Shown: positions 9,118 through 17,344 of the stretch, piece after piece
Layout of the letters: each line of letters opens with the position of its first letter
Numbering within the stretch: the stretch's first letter is position 1
Notes under the pieces: generated by a model
Seen by the model: the letters and a program-made list of their open reading frames with translations, nothing else
What the model was told of the DNA's origin: nothing
The model's database searches: none
Translations under genes and position numbers: made by a program
Source: Rhodobacteraceae bacterium HTCC2083
GTDB lineage: Bacteria; Pseudomonadota; Alphaproteobacteria; Rhodobacterales; Rhodobacteraceae
Length of the DNA stretch: 64,000 nucleotides
Assembly: GCA_000156115.1 (NCBI GenBank)
Contig: DS995276.1
Coordinates: 1,694,679-1,758,678, forward strand
Direction: 5' to 3'

Positions 9118-10386
9118 ATGGATTCAATTCTGGTCAAAGGTAATGGCGCACTGAACGGGCAAATCCTGATTGCGGGTGCGAAGAATACCGTTCTCAAACT
9201 CATGTGCGCCGCTCTTTTGACGGACGAACCTTTGACGCTCACGAATGTCCCACGCCTTGCGGACATCGGAACGCTGAGCGACGTTCTTGAATCGCTCGGT
9301 TGCGAGATTGCGCAACTTTCCAATGGTCGTGTGCTGGCACTTAATGCGACTGAATTAACCTCTCATAAAGCTGACTATGATCTGGTGCGCAAACTGCGTG
9401 CATCGTTCAACGTGCTTGGCCCCATGCTGGCCCGCGCGGGCGAGGCGATTGTGTCCATGCCCGGTGGCTGCGCGATTGGCGCACGCGCAGTGGATATGCA
9501 CCTTGATGCATTGGAGCGTTTGGGCGCGACCATTGAACTGAAGGACGGCTATGTCCACGCGACTGCGCCAAATGGCTTGAAAGGTGCGGAAATCCCGCTG
9601 CGCTTCGCGTCTGTTGGTGCGACTGAAAACGCGATGACGGCTGCGTGTCTGGCCAAAGGTACGACCGTGATCAAAAACGCTGCGCGAGAGCCTGACACGA
9701 AAGCGCTCGCCGATTGCTTGATTGCAATGGGCGCACAGATCGAGGGCGCAGGCACCGACACGATCACCATACAAGGCGTCGAAAAACTACACGGCACGAC
9801 CCAAGCTGTCATTCCAGATCGCATCGAAATGGGCACGTTCATGATTGCCCCGATGATCGCGGGCGGCTCTGTCGAGTTGCTGGGTGGTCGTATGGATTTA
9901 ATCCCGTCTTTTGCACAAAAGATGGAAGAGGCAGGCGCAATTCTGGAAGAAACCAAGCATGGTTTGAAGGTCACAAATCCGGGCAATGGCATTAAGCCAG
10001 TTAACGTCACAACCGAACCTTTCCCGGGATTTCCAACCGACCTTCAGGCGCAATTCATGGCAATGATGTGCTTTGCGGATGGCGTCAGCTTTCTGAACGA
10101 GACTATCTTCGAGAACCGCTTTATGCATGCGCCCGAGCTGCTGCGCATGGGGGCTAATGTGGAGGTGCAGGGCGGTACAGCGACTGTCACGGGCGTTGAG
10201 AAGATGAACGGCGCTCAAGTGATGGCGACAGATCTTCGTGCCTCGGTCTCTTTGATCCTTGCCGGACTTCGCGCGGAAGGCGAAACGCAGGTAAACCGCG
10301 TCTACCACCTTGACCGCGGTTATGAACGGATCGAGCAAAAACTCAGCGCCGTCGGCGCAACCATCGAACGGGTTCAAGGATCATGA
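9118..10386 (+). CDS. murA: UDP-N-acetylglucosamine 1-carboxyvinyltransferase
   Basis: MurA (422 residues) catalyses the first committed step of peptidoglycan synthesis, transferring enolpyruvate from PEP to UDP-GlcNAc in the cytoplasm. The N-terminus has [12 protein letters not shown] with the conserved K22-N23 pair. The loop [16 protein letters not shown] carries the catalytic Cys at residue 118, the usual target of fosfomycin. The length matches the family (about 420). It overlaps the next gene by four bases (ATGA), so murA and the DUF2948 gene form a coupled pair. Identification is secure. Confidence 0.98.
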   Translation: MDSILVKGNGALNGQILIAGAKNTVLKLMCAALLTDEPLTLTNVPRLADIGTLSDVLESLGCEIAQLSNGRVLALNATELTSHKADYDLVRKLRASFNVLGPMLARAGEAIVSMPGGCAIGARAVDMHLDALERLGATIELKDGYVHATAPNGLKGAEIPLRFASVGATENAMTAACLAKGTTVIKNAAREPDTKALADCLIAMGAQIEGAGTDTITIQGVEKLHGTTQAVIPDRIEMGTFMIAPMIAGGSVELLGGRMDLIPSFAQKMEEAGAILEETKHGLKVTNPGNGIKPVNVTTEPFPGFPTDLQAQFMAMMCFADGVSFLNETIFENRFMHAPELLRMGANVEVQGGTATVTGVEKMNGAQVMATDLRASVSLILAGLRAEGETQVNRVYHLDRGYERIEQKLSAVGATIERVQGS

Positions 10387-10844
10387 GCGAAGACGCACGA
10401 TTTGAAGACGGCGGCGAAGCGCCGCTGAATATCGGTGCCGTTGATGGCGATGACCTCAAGGTGATCTCCGCTTTGGTTCAGGATGGCGTTTTTCCCGCCA
10501 ATGAAATGCGCTTTGCCCGCAAAGACCGCCGCTTCGCGATTTTGCTCAACCGATTCCGTTGGGAAGAGGGTGGCAAACGTACACCCGAACGGGTGCAATC
10601 GGTTCTCAACGTGTCTGAGGTGAGCAATGTGTCCAGCCAAGGAATCGATCGCAACAATGCGGATATGATCCTGTCGGTTTTGACTGTGGAGTTTGAAGAA
10701 ACCAACGCACCCTCTGGCCATGTGACGCTGACGCTTGCAGGTGACGGTGCGATCCGACTGGACGTCGAAGCGCTTGATGTTGCTTTGAGGGATGTCACGC
10801 GCCCCTACGTGGCCCCTTCGAAAAAAGCGCCTACCCACGATTGA
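10383..10844 (+). CDS. DUF2948 family protein
   Basis: A 153-residue soluble protein. The conserved core is [38 protein letters not shown], then a part ending in [23 protein letters not shown]. This matches DUF2948, found mainly in Alphaproteobacteria next to murA or hisD. It is translationally coupled to murA by a four-base ATGA overlap, and the conserved neighbourhood suggests a role linked to envelope or housekeeping functions. No catalytic motif is visible and its biochemical role is unknown. Confidence 0.85.
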   Translation: MSEDARFEDGGEAPLNIGAVDGDDLKVISALVQDGVFPANEMRFARKDRRFAILLNRFRWEEGGKRTPERVQSVLNVSEVSNVSSQGIDRNNADMILSVLTVEFEETNAPSGHVTLTLAGDGAIRLDVEALDVALRDVTRPYVAPSKKAPTHD

Positions 10845-10910
10845 TTAAAGCGACGGAAATTTGCGCGCCTTTCGTATCATCTCGTATAAGACAAAGAGGG
10901 ATATGATACG

Positions 10911-11401
10911 ATGCACCGCCTTTTGACACCTCTGATCTTCCTATCGCTTCTCCTTTTCGGCGCGATCTTTGGCTTTTTCTACGCTTGGATCTGCTCCACG
11001 ATGTAGGGGTTGGACACAATTGATGCCAATTCTGCCATCGCGGCGATGAATATATCTGTGCGCAATGGCGTTTTCATGCCCGCATTCTTGGGCACGCCTG
11101 CGGTTTACTCATCACAGCGCTGGTCGCGTTTCTCTTAAAACAACGCAAAGTCGCAGTGCAGTTGGATGTTGCTGGTGTCATCTATATCGCTGGCGCATTT
11201 ATTCCGACCGCAAATATCAAAGTCCAAATGAACATTGCGCTGGAAGTCTATTCAGAACCGCTCCCCATCGAAGAGGCAGACGCGATCTGGGCAGAATATT
11301 CGCCGCGCTGGCAGTTTTGGAACACATTCCGCACAATTGCCGCTGGGGTTTCGCTTCTGCTTGTTGGTCTTGCGCTCACTACATTGCCGCGCCGCAGCTA
11401 A
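10911..11401 (+). pseudogene. Broken DUF1772 (anthrone oxygenase-like) membrane protein gene
   Basis: Reading from the ATG at 10911 gives a first membrane segment (LLTPLIFLSLLLFGAIFGFFYAW) and ICSTM, then an in-frame TAG at 11004-11006. The same frame then resumes GLDTIDANSAIAAMNISVRNGVFMPAFLGTP, as expected for DUF1772. Near 11100 the homology moves to another frame and continues GLLITALVAFLLKQRK, then VAGVIYIAGAFIPTANIKVQMNIALE to a stop at 11401. Together the pieces rebuild a full small membrane protein of about 160 residues with one nonsense codon and one frameshift. The gene is almost certainly inactive unless both are sequencing errors. Confidence 0.8.
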
Positions 11402-11460
11402 GCACCCTTGAGGCTCCCCATGTCGCGCGCTAAGTCAAGGCACAGATATGAGGGATGCCA

Positions 11461-12762
11461 ATGCCGCAATTTCTAAGCACGACTGACGCCGACTTTGAAA
11501 CCCGCTTCACGGCGGTTCTAAATGCGAAACGCGAAGATAGCCCTGATGTGGATGCGGTTGTTGCGGGCATTATTGCAGACGTGCGCACACGCGGTGATGC
11601 GGCTTTGATTGATCTCACTTCTAAGTTTGATCGCATGGATTTGACCCCAGATACGCTCGCCTTCTCGCCAGAGGAAATTGAAGCCGCCTGCGCGTCAGTT
11701 CCCGAAACAGAACGTGCCGCACTCGAACTCGCGGCGGAGCGCATTCGTGCATATCACGAACGTCAGATGCCCGAGGATGCTAGCTGGACAGACGAGGCAG
11801 GTGCCACACTTGGCTGGCGTTGGACGCCTGTTTCTGCGGCGGGCCTTTACGTGCCGGGGGGCCTCGCCTCTTACCCATCCTCCGTGTTGATGAACGCGAT
11901 CCCTGCGAAGGTTGCGGGTGTAGAACGCCTCGCCATCGTTGTACCCACGCCTGATGGCATCGCCAATCCAGCGGTCTTGCTGGCCGCGCGTATCGCTGGC
12001 GTTGATGAAATCTACCGCATCGGCGGCGCGCAGGCGGTGGCCGCATTGGCCTATGGCACCGAAACGATCAAGCCAGTCGACAAGATCACTGGCCCCGGCA
12101 ATGCCTTTGTCGCGGCGGCGAAACGCCGTGTCTTTGGCAAAGTCGGAATTGATATGATCGCCGGGCCTTCGGAAATTCTGGTGATCGCCGATAAGAACAA
12201 TGACCCCGACTGGATCGCCCTCGATTTGCTCAGCCAAGCAGAGCACGACGAAAGTGCGCAGTCGCTGTTGATCACTGATGATGCTGAATTTGGTCAAGCA
12301 GTTGCGGATGCGGTTGAGGCGCGCCTCCTAACGCTTGAGCGGCGCGCAATTGCCGGTCCAAGCTGGCGCGATTACGGCGCAATCATCACTGTTAAAAACC
12401 TTGATGAGGCGGCCGCACTTTCGAACAGGATCGCGCCGGAGCATCTGGAACTCTGCGTTGATGATCCCGACGCGCTGAGCGAGAAATGTATCCACGCGGG
12501 CGCGATTTTCCTTGGTCAATGGACGCCCGAGGCGATTGGCGACTACATCGGCGGCCCGAACCATGTTCTTCCAACCGCGCGCTCTGCGCGGTTCTCGTCG
12601 GGGCTGTCTGTTATGGACTTTATCAAACGCACGACACTTGCGCGCATGTCGCCCGAATCCTTGCGCGCGATCGGCCCATCTGCTGAAATCCTCGCAAGAT
12701 CTGAAAGTCTAGAGGCGCATGGACTATCCGTGACCGCCCGTTTGCAAAAATTGAATGAGTAA
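11461..12762 (+). CDS. hisD: Histidinol dehydrogenase
   Basis: Zinc-dependent enzyme of about 433 residues that oxidises L-histidinol to L-histidine in two NAD+-dependent steps, the last of histidine synthesis. Motifs seen are AGLYVPGGLASYPSSVLMN, VDKITGPGN, GPSEILVIAD, LLSQAEHDESAQ (catalytic/metal-binding Gln and His) and YIGGPNHVLPT. The start at 11461 is favoured over the in-frame ATG at 11455 because the GAGGG ribosome site then has normal spacing. It overlaps or abuts the UPF0262 gene, and this hisD-UPF0262-phosphatase order is common in Rhodobacterales. The other histidine genes here (hisS-Z-G, hisC) lie elsewhere. Confidence 0.97.
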   Translation: MPQFLSTTDADFETRFTAVLNAKREDSPDVDAVVAGIIADVRTRGDAALIDLTSKFDRMDLTPDTLAFSPEEIEAACASVPETERAALELAAERIRAYHERQMPEDASWTDEAGATLGWRWTPVSAAGLYVPGGLASYPSSVLMNAIPAKVAGVERLAIVVPTPDGIANPAVLLAARIAGVDEIYRIGGAQAVAALAYGTETIKPVDKITGPGNAFVAAAKRRVFGKVGIDMIAGPSEILVIADKNNDPDWIALDLLSQAEHDESAQSLLITDDAEFGQAVADAVEARLLTLERRAIAGPSWRDYGAIITVKNLDEAAALSNRIAPEHLELCVDDPDALSEKCIHAGAIFLGQWTPEAIGDYIGGPNHVLPTARSARFSSGLSVMDFIKRTTLARMSPESLRAIGPSAEILARSESLEAHGLSVTARLQKLNE

Positions 12763-12769
12763 CAGTCCA

Positions 12770-13249
12770 ATGTCCCGCATTGCCAGTATCGAAATTGACG
12801 ACCGCAATCTGCCCGCGCCCACCCATGAGATCGAGCAAGAGCGCAAGGTCGCGGTCTTTGATCTACTTGAGGATAACTCCTTCACGCTGCCCGCGCGTGA
12901 TGATCGCGACACGCCGTCGGGTCCCTATGATCTGACCCTTGCGATCCGCGAAAAGCGGTTGGTGTTTGACATCAAGACCGAGACGAAAAAACCCGCAGCG
13001 GAATTCCATCTCTCGCTGGGTCCATTTCGCCAAGTGGTCAAAGACTACTTCCAAATTTGCGAGAGCTACTTATCCGCGGTGAAGAACCTGCCTCCCAGCC
13101 AGATCGAAACCATAGACATGGCACGGCGTGGGATTCACATGGAAGGCAGTCGCATTTTGCAAGAACGCCTAGAGGGTAAGGCGGAGATCGACATCGACAC
13201 AGCCCGCCGTCTTTTCACCCTCATCTGCGTTTTGCATTTTGGGGGATAG
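12770..13249 (+). CDS. UPF0262 family protein
   Basis: Uncharacterised protein of 159 residues (164 if the ATG at 12755, which overlaps the end of hisD, is used). Conserved features are the N-terminal MSRIASIEIDD, EQERKVAVFDLLEDNSF, GPYDLTLAIREKRLVFDI and the C-terminal DTARRLFTLICVLHF. This family occurs almost only in Alphaproteobacteria, beside hisD and a low-molecular-weight phosphatase as here. Neither start has a clear ribosome site, so translation is probably coupled to hisD. The start at 12770 follows the family pattern. Function unknown. Confidence 0.88.
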   Translation: MSRIASIEIDDRNLPAPTHEIEQERKVAVFDLLEDNSFTLPARDDRDTPSGPYDLTLAIREKRLVFDIKTETKKPAAEFHLSLGPFRQVVKDYFQICESYLSAVKNLPPSQIETIDMARRGIHMEGSRILQERLEGKAEIDIDTARRLFTLICVLHFGG

Positions 13250-13250
13250 A

Positions 13251-13703
13251 GTGCTCAAAAAACTTCCTCAGTCGGTGCTTTTTTGCTGCGATCACAACGC
13301 TGTGCGCTCACCGATGGCGGAAGGGATCATGAAGAAATTCTATGGGCACGAGACCTATGTGCAATCTGTTGGAGTTTATAATGATCTGGAAATCGACGGA
13401 TTTTCAATCGCTGTTTGCGCGGAAATGGGCGTCGAATTACAACGACATCGCTCACGTTCTTTTGATGAGATGGAGCAGTTTGGCGATGATCTCAGCTCTT
13501 TCGATTTGATCGTTGCGCTCTCACCCGCCAGCCAACGTCGTGCATTAGAATTGACCTGTGTGTTTCATCTTGAGGTCGAATATTGGCCGACCATGGACCC
13601 GACTGGATTGGGTGAAACGCGTGAGGCTAAGTCGGATGCTTACCGCCAGTCGCGTGATCAGATAATTCAGCAACTCAAAGGGAAATGGGGCGAGCCGCAC
13701 TAG
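13251..13703 (+). CDS. Low-molecular-weight protein tyrosine phosphatase family protein
   Basis: Small cytoplasmic phosphatase-like protein of about 150 residues. Near the N-terminus, SVLFCCDHNAVRSPMAEG contains the C-X5-R-S P-loop (C-D-H-N-A-V-R-S) of LMW tyrosine phosphatases and arsenate reductases, but with DHNAV in place of the usual GNICR-type loop. The GTG at 13251 has a good GGGGGA site and is preferred over an ATG at 13239, which would overlap the preceding gene. The conserved hisD neighbourhood is noted, but the substrate is unknown. The C-terminus overlaps the convergent TetR gene by four bases. Confidence 0.82.
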   Translation: MLKKLPQSVLFCCDHNAVRSPMAEGIMKKFYGHETYVQSVGVYNDLEIDGFSIAVCAEMGVELQRHRSRSFDEMEQFGDDLSSFDLIVALSPASQRRALELTCVFHLEVEYWPTMDPTGLGETREAKSDAYRQSRDQIIQQLKGKWGEPH

Positions 13704-14251
13704 TCCGTTTTCGCTAAGGCAATCATCAAATCCACCAACGTTGCCATAGGTGTCGTACCAGTACTGTCGCAATCATCTGATAGTTCTTGCAAGCCAATCA
13801 GCGACGCATAGCAAATGCGCGGTAGGTCGGGGTTTGCCATGTCCATCGCGGTAAATATCTCTTGCAAATACGCTAGTCTCGTCGTGTCCACGCGCGCCAA
13901 AGCGGCGGCAACGTTCTTATCCGCGCGCGCCCATGCTCGGATCGCAGGCTCTGCACCGACACCGCCATAGTTTCCCTGCGGGGTCGTCGCAAGTTGCGAA
14001 AGCGCGCGTAGTTTTGCGGCAGGCGTTGGGATCGGATCAAGGGCCACGATGATATTTTGGGTCGCTTTTTCCTCCCAATGGCTCAGCATCTGTTCTTGAA
14101 ACGCTGGTACATCTTTGAAGTGCCAATAGAAGGATCCCTTGGTGGTCCCTAAGTCCCGCGCGAGGGGTTCTGCTTTCAACGCTTGTGGACCTTTCGTCGT
14201 CAAAGCGCGAAATCCGGCGGCGATCCAATCGGTCTGTGTCAATCTGCTCAT
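13700..14251 (-). CDS. TetR-family transcriptional regulator
   Basis: A 183-residue repressor-type regulator. The N-terminal helix-turn-helix (about residues 8-55) reads TDWIAAGFRALTTKGPQALKAEPLARDLGTTKGSFYWHFKD, ending in the classic GSFYWHF segment. The C-terminal part is a helical ligand-binding domain of unknown specificity. Two copies of the palindrome ATACG-N4-CGTAT lie 9 and 46 bases upstream of the start, so it very likely represses itself. It is convergent with the phosphatase gene and downstream of a truncated SRPBCC gene on the same strand, which may once have been part of its regulon. Confidence 0.9.
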   Translation of the reverse strand: MSRLTQTDWIAAGFRALTTKGPQALKAEPLARDLGTTKGSFYWHFKDVPAFQEQMLSHWEEKATQNIIVALDPIPTPAAKLRALSQLATTPQGNYGGVGAEPAIRAWARADKNVAAALARVDTTRLAYLQEIFTAMDMANPDLPRICYASLIGLQELSDDCDSTGTTPMATLVDLMIALAKTD

Positions 14252-14255
14252 ATTG

Positions 14256-14555
14256 CTACATACGCTTGCGTATTGAAACGTTCAAGTGCGCCTTAGATAC
14301 GCATACGTATGGAAAACCGGAGCCGACACCGCTTGAGGGGCTGAAGAGCGGGATTTTGACGATCTCATCAGAGGCCGTATAGGAGTTAACTTTCTGATAT
14401 CCCTCGTTAAAGGAGAGCAATGCGATCACGTCGCTTGGGCTGGCATCAACCTGTGCAGAGCGCGTAATGGTCACGTCCCGTAGCAAAAGTTGTGTGGCTA
14501 GTATGGTCGCTGCAATCACGCCCGTCCCGATTGCGGCTGTTGTAAGAATGGCCAT
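14256..14555 (-). pseudogene. Truncated SRPBCC (polyketide cyclase-like) protein
   Basis: The 99-codon reading starts with a membrane anchor (MAILTTAAIGTGVIAATILATQLLL) and the opening strand of an SRPBCC domain (VTITRSAQVDASPSDVIALL, FNEGYQKVNSYTA, IPLFSPSSGVGSGF). The domain stops abruptly after about 80 residues, half its normal length. The last 18 residues (PYVCVSKAHLNVSIRKRM) are encoded by DNA that also contains the TetR operators. This fits a deletion joining the middle of the gene to the TetR promoter region. Probably non-functional. Confidence 0.7.
14260..14310. promoter_or_regulatory. Two TetR-type operators, ATACG-N4-CGTAT
   Basis: Positions 14260-14273 read ATACG CTTG CGTAT and 14297-14310 read ATACG CATA CGTAT. 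They are identical ten-base palindromic half-sites around different spacers, 37 bases apart centre to centre and just upstream of the TetR start at 14251. Matching paired palindromes ahead of a TetR gene are most simply its own operators. Confidence 0.75.
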
Positions 14556-14650
14556 TTTCTATCTCTTCATGTGTGCAAAGCAAAAGCGCTTTCATGAGGA
14601 TGACGAACAAGGATCAGCCCAATCGACAGTTTGTGAAATTTTTTCCTAGA

Positions 14651-14683
14651 AAAGAAGAACCCCCGACACGCAGGTGTCGGGGG
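14651..14683 (-). terminator. Rho-independent terminator of the acyl-CoA dehydrogenase gene
   Basis: A perfect ten-base stem CCCCCGACAC/GTGTCGGGGG (14660-14669 and 14674-14683) has a four-base loop and is followed on the minus strand by TTCTTCTTTTC. It lies 30 bases beyond the dehydrogenase stop. Confidence 0.9.
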
Positions 14684-14712
14684 CCGTTCAATACAGAGGT
14701 GCTCAGCGGCTG

Positions 14713-16401
14713 CTACCCGAGAAGACGACGCGCGATAACCTGAGCTTGAATTTCGGCAGCACCCTCAAAAATATTTAAGATGCGCGCGTCGCATAGAATG
14801 CGCGAAATTTTATATTCCAACGCGAAACCATTGCCGCCATGGATCTGCAATGCATTGTCAGCTGCCGCCCAAGCCACACGCGCGCCCAGTAATTTTGCCA
14901 TGCCGGCCTCAAGATCGCACCGACGGCCTTCATCTTTTTCGCGTGCAGAAAAATAGGTGAGCTGACGTGCTACCATGATTTCCACCGCCATCATCGCCAG
15001 TTTGCTCGACACACGTGGGAAATTGATCAGGCTTTTACCAAATTGCTTACGCTCTTCTGCATATTGCATCCCGATATCGAGCGCGGATTGCGCGACACCA
15101 ATCGCGCGCGCCGCTGTTTGAATGCGCGCGCTCTCAAAGGTTTCCATAAGCTGTTTGAACCCTTTTCCCTCTTCACCGCCAAGCAGATTCTCGCCCTTCA
15201 CGTGGAAACCATCAAACGCAAGTTCATACTCTTTCATACCGCGATATCCGAGCACTTCGATCTCTCCGCCGGTCATGCCTTCCGTTGGGAACGGGTTCTC
15301 TTCGGTGCCGGGCGTTTTTTCGGCCAAGAACATCGACAAGCCTTTGTAATTGTCTGTTTCGGGGTCTGTGCGCGCGAGCAACGTCATGATCTGCGTGCGC
15401 GTTGCATGGGTGATCCACGTTTTATTGCCCGTGACTCTATAGTCGCCGTTACCATCCTTCACGGCACGCGTGCGCAGCGCACCAAGGTCAGAGCCTGTGT
15501 TCGGTTCCGTAAAAACAGCCGTCGGTAAAGTATCGGCAGAGGCTAGTTGTGGCAGCCATTTCTGTTTTTGCTCTTCTGTGCCGCCTGCGATTATCAATTC
15601 CGCTGCGATCTCAGAACGCGTACCGAGCGAACCGACACCGATATATCCGCGCGACAATTCCTCCGAGACAACGCACATAGAGGCTTTCGATAGCCCGAAC
15701 CCTCCGTATTCTTCTGGAATGGTCAGGCCAAATACGCCCATTTCCGCCAATTCGTCGATGACCTCCATCGGGATCAATTCATCCTTGAGGTGCCATTCGT
15801 GCGCGTGCGGCTCGATCTTTTCGACAGAGTAACGGCGGAACTGATCGCGGATCATTTCCAGTTCTTCATCAAGCCCGGAGGTGCCATACATTGTGGCACC
15901 CGTTTGCTCCTGCATCAGCTCAACCAAACGTGTGCGCGCAGCTTGTGTGTTGCCACCTTGCGTCAAAGTCATCACCGAGGCGTCCATCATGGCGCGCATA
16001 TCGTCCTGACCAAAGCCGATATCTTGCAGTCGCAGAATCTCTCCCTGATTCATCGGAATACCGCCATAGATCTGCCAGAGGTACTCACCAAAGGTGATCT
16101 GAAGCAGTAGTTGCTCTAGCTCGCTGAAGCCACCTTCGGCCTGTTGACGCTCAGCCCAGCCTTGCATCTGGCGCAGGCTTTCCACATAGGTCGCTAGCCA
16201 TGCCAAGCCATGGCTAGCTGTTTGATTTTCTTCGATAAGCTTGCCAGAAATACGATCATTTTCTGTCACCGTTGCGCGCAGTTTCTCGCGTGCGATGTCA
16301 AAGATCGTCTCAACAGGGCCAAGCGCTGCTTTGGTCAGTTGCAAAAGATCGGGCAAAATTACGGGGGCTGTCAAAGTCATGTCTAGTCCATCACGCGGCA
16401 T
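14713..16401 (-). CDS. mcd: Methylsuccinyl-CoA dehydrogenase (acyl-CoA dehydrogenase family)
   Basis: FAD-dependent acyl-CoA dehydrogenase of 562 residues, about 160 longer at the N-terminus than ordinary family members (about 390). That extension is the hallmark of (2S)-methylsuccinyl-CoA dehydrogenase, which forms mesaconyl-CoA in the ethylmalonyl-CoA pathway of acetate assimilation. The catalytic core begins near residue 180, with IPEEYGGFGLSKASMCVVSEELSR, AVFTEPNTGSDLGALRTRA, GNKTWITHA and the C-terminal LQIHGGNGFALEYKISRIL. The start at 16401 has AGGAGA at good spacing. phaA and phaB in the same window supply upstream steps. Assignment to mcd is by length and similarity; the alternative is a generic long acyl-CoA dehydrogenase. 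Confidence 0.8.
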   Translation of the reverse strand: MPRDGLDMTLTAPVILPDLLQLTKAALGPVETIFDIAREKLRATVTENDRISGKLIEENQTASHGLAWLATYVESLRQMQGWAERQQAEGGFSELEQLLLQITFGEYLWQIYGGIPMNQGEILRLQDIGFGQDDMRAMMDASVMTLTQGGNTQAARTRLVELMQEQTGATMYGTSGLDEELEMIRDQFRRYSVEKIEPHAHEWHLKDELIPMEVIDELAEMGVFGLTIPEEYGGFGLSKASMCVVSEELSRGYIGVGSLGTRSEIAAELIIAGGTEEQKQKWLPQLASADTLPTAVFTEPNTGSDLGALRTRAVKDGNGDYRVTGNKTWITHATRTQIMTLLARTDPETDNYKGLSMFLAEKTPGTEENPFPTEGMTGGEIEVLGYRGMKEYELAFDGFHVKGENLLGGEEGKGFKQLMETFESARIQTAARAIGVAQSALDIGMQYAEERKQFGKSLINFPRVSSKLAMMAVEIMVARQLTYFSAREKDEGRRCDLEAGMAKLLGARVAWAAADNALQIHGGNGFALEYKISRILCDARILNIFEGAAEIQAQVIARRLLG

Positions 16402-16568
16402 CTGGCATCTCCTGAAAAAGGTTACCTTGGGATAATCCTTTCGCAGCTGCAGCGCAACTTAAATGCGCACGAAGTGTAATAATTGTTTTTATATTGCGCA
16501 TTGATTCTCCCGCGCCGCGCGCTAATGCGGTGCTCGCGGCGGCATGCCCACCCTGTTATATCACTTCT

Positions 16569-17342
16569 ATGGACGCCATTTTTTCGATTCTAACGCTGCC
16601 TCTTTTTACTATAACGCTTTTCATCGCCTTTTTCGCAGGTGTGATCAAAGGCATTGTTGGATTTGCGATGCCGACCATTTTGCTCTCTGGCATCAGTACC
16701 TTTACCGCGCCCGATCTCGCGCTTGCAGCACTGTTGCTGCCGACGCTTGTGACCAACGCGATGCAGATCTTCCGCTATGGTATTCGCGATGTATGGCAAA
16801 CTGTCAAACGCTTCAAAGTGTTCCTTGGCGTTGGTGCATTTATGATGTTTGGCGCGGCGCAATTGGTGCCTTTACTGCCCGCACGCACACTTTTGTTAAT
16901 CATCGGTATTGCGATCACGGCTTTCGCAATTTGGCAGCTGTCTGGTCGCGCACCTAAACCGGGCGCTTATGATCAAAGCAAAGGCCTCGACGCGGGGATC
17001 GGCGCGTTTGCTGGCCTTATTGGTGGCGTGTCTGGGATGTGGGGGCCGCCGACTGTTGCGTATTTGACGATGATCGGCACCGAAAAAAAACAGCAAATGC
17101 TAGCCCAAGGCGTGATCTATGGTCTTGGCGCGGTGCTGCTGGTTATTGGCCATACGAAGTCTGGCATATTGAACAACGCCACTTTGCCGCTGTCGTTGTC
17201 GCTTTTGCCAACAGCGATCCTTGGGATGTGGCTTGGCGGTAGGGTTTCCGATCAATTCGATCAGACGATGTTTCGAAAAGTGACGTTGCTGGTCTTGATC
17301 ATCGGTGGATTAAATCTGCTGCGGCGTGGTGTGTTTGGTTAG
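16569..17342 (+). CDS. TauE/SafE family sulfite exporter-like permease
   Basis: Inner-membrane protein of about 257 residues with roughly eight hydrophobic segments. The start at 16569 (MDAIFSILTLPLFTITLFIAFFAGVIKGIVGFAMP) places the first helix and the FAGxIxGxxGFG-like motif correctly. An upstream ATG at 16494 would add a soluble tail. The repeat half GAFAGLIGGVSGMWGPPTVAYL is the second copy of that motif. The family moves sulfite, sulfoacetate or other organic anions. It is convergent with the ABC permease ending at 17345, two bases beyond its own stop. Confidence 0.88.
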   Translation: MDAIFSILTLPLFTITLFIAFFAGVIKGIVGFAMPTILLSGISTFTAPDLALAALLLPTLVTNAMQIFRYGIRDVWQTVKRFKVFLGVGAFMMFGAAQLVPLLPARTLLLIIGIAITAFAIWQLSGRAPKPGAYDQSKGLDAGIGAFAGLIGGVSGMWGPPTVAYLTMIGTEKKQQMLAQGVIYGLGAVLLVIGHTKSGILNNATLPLSLSLLPTAILGMWLGGRVSDQFDQTMFRKVTLLVLIIGGLNLLRRGVFG

Positions 17343-17344
17343 TC

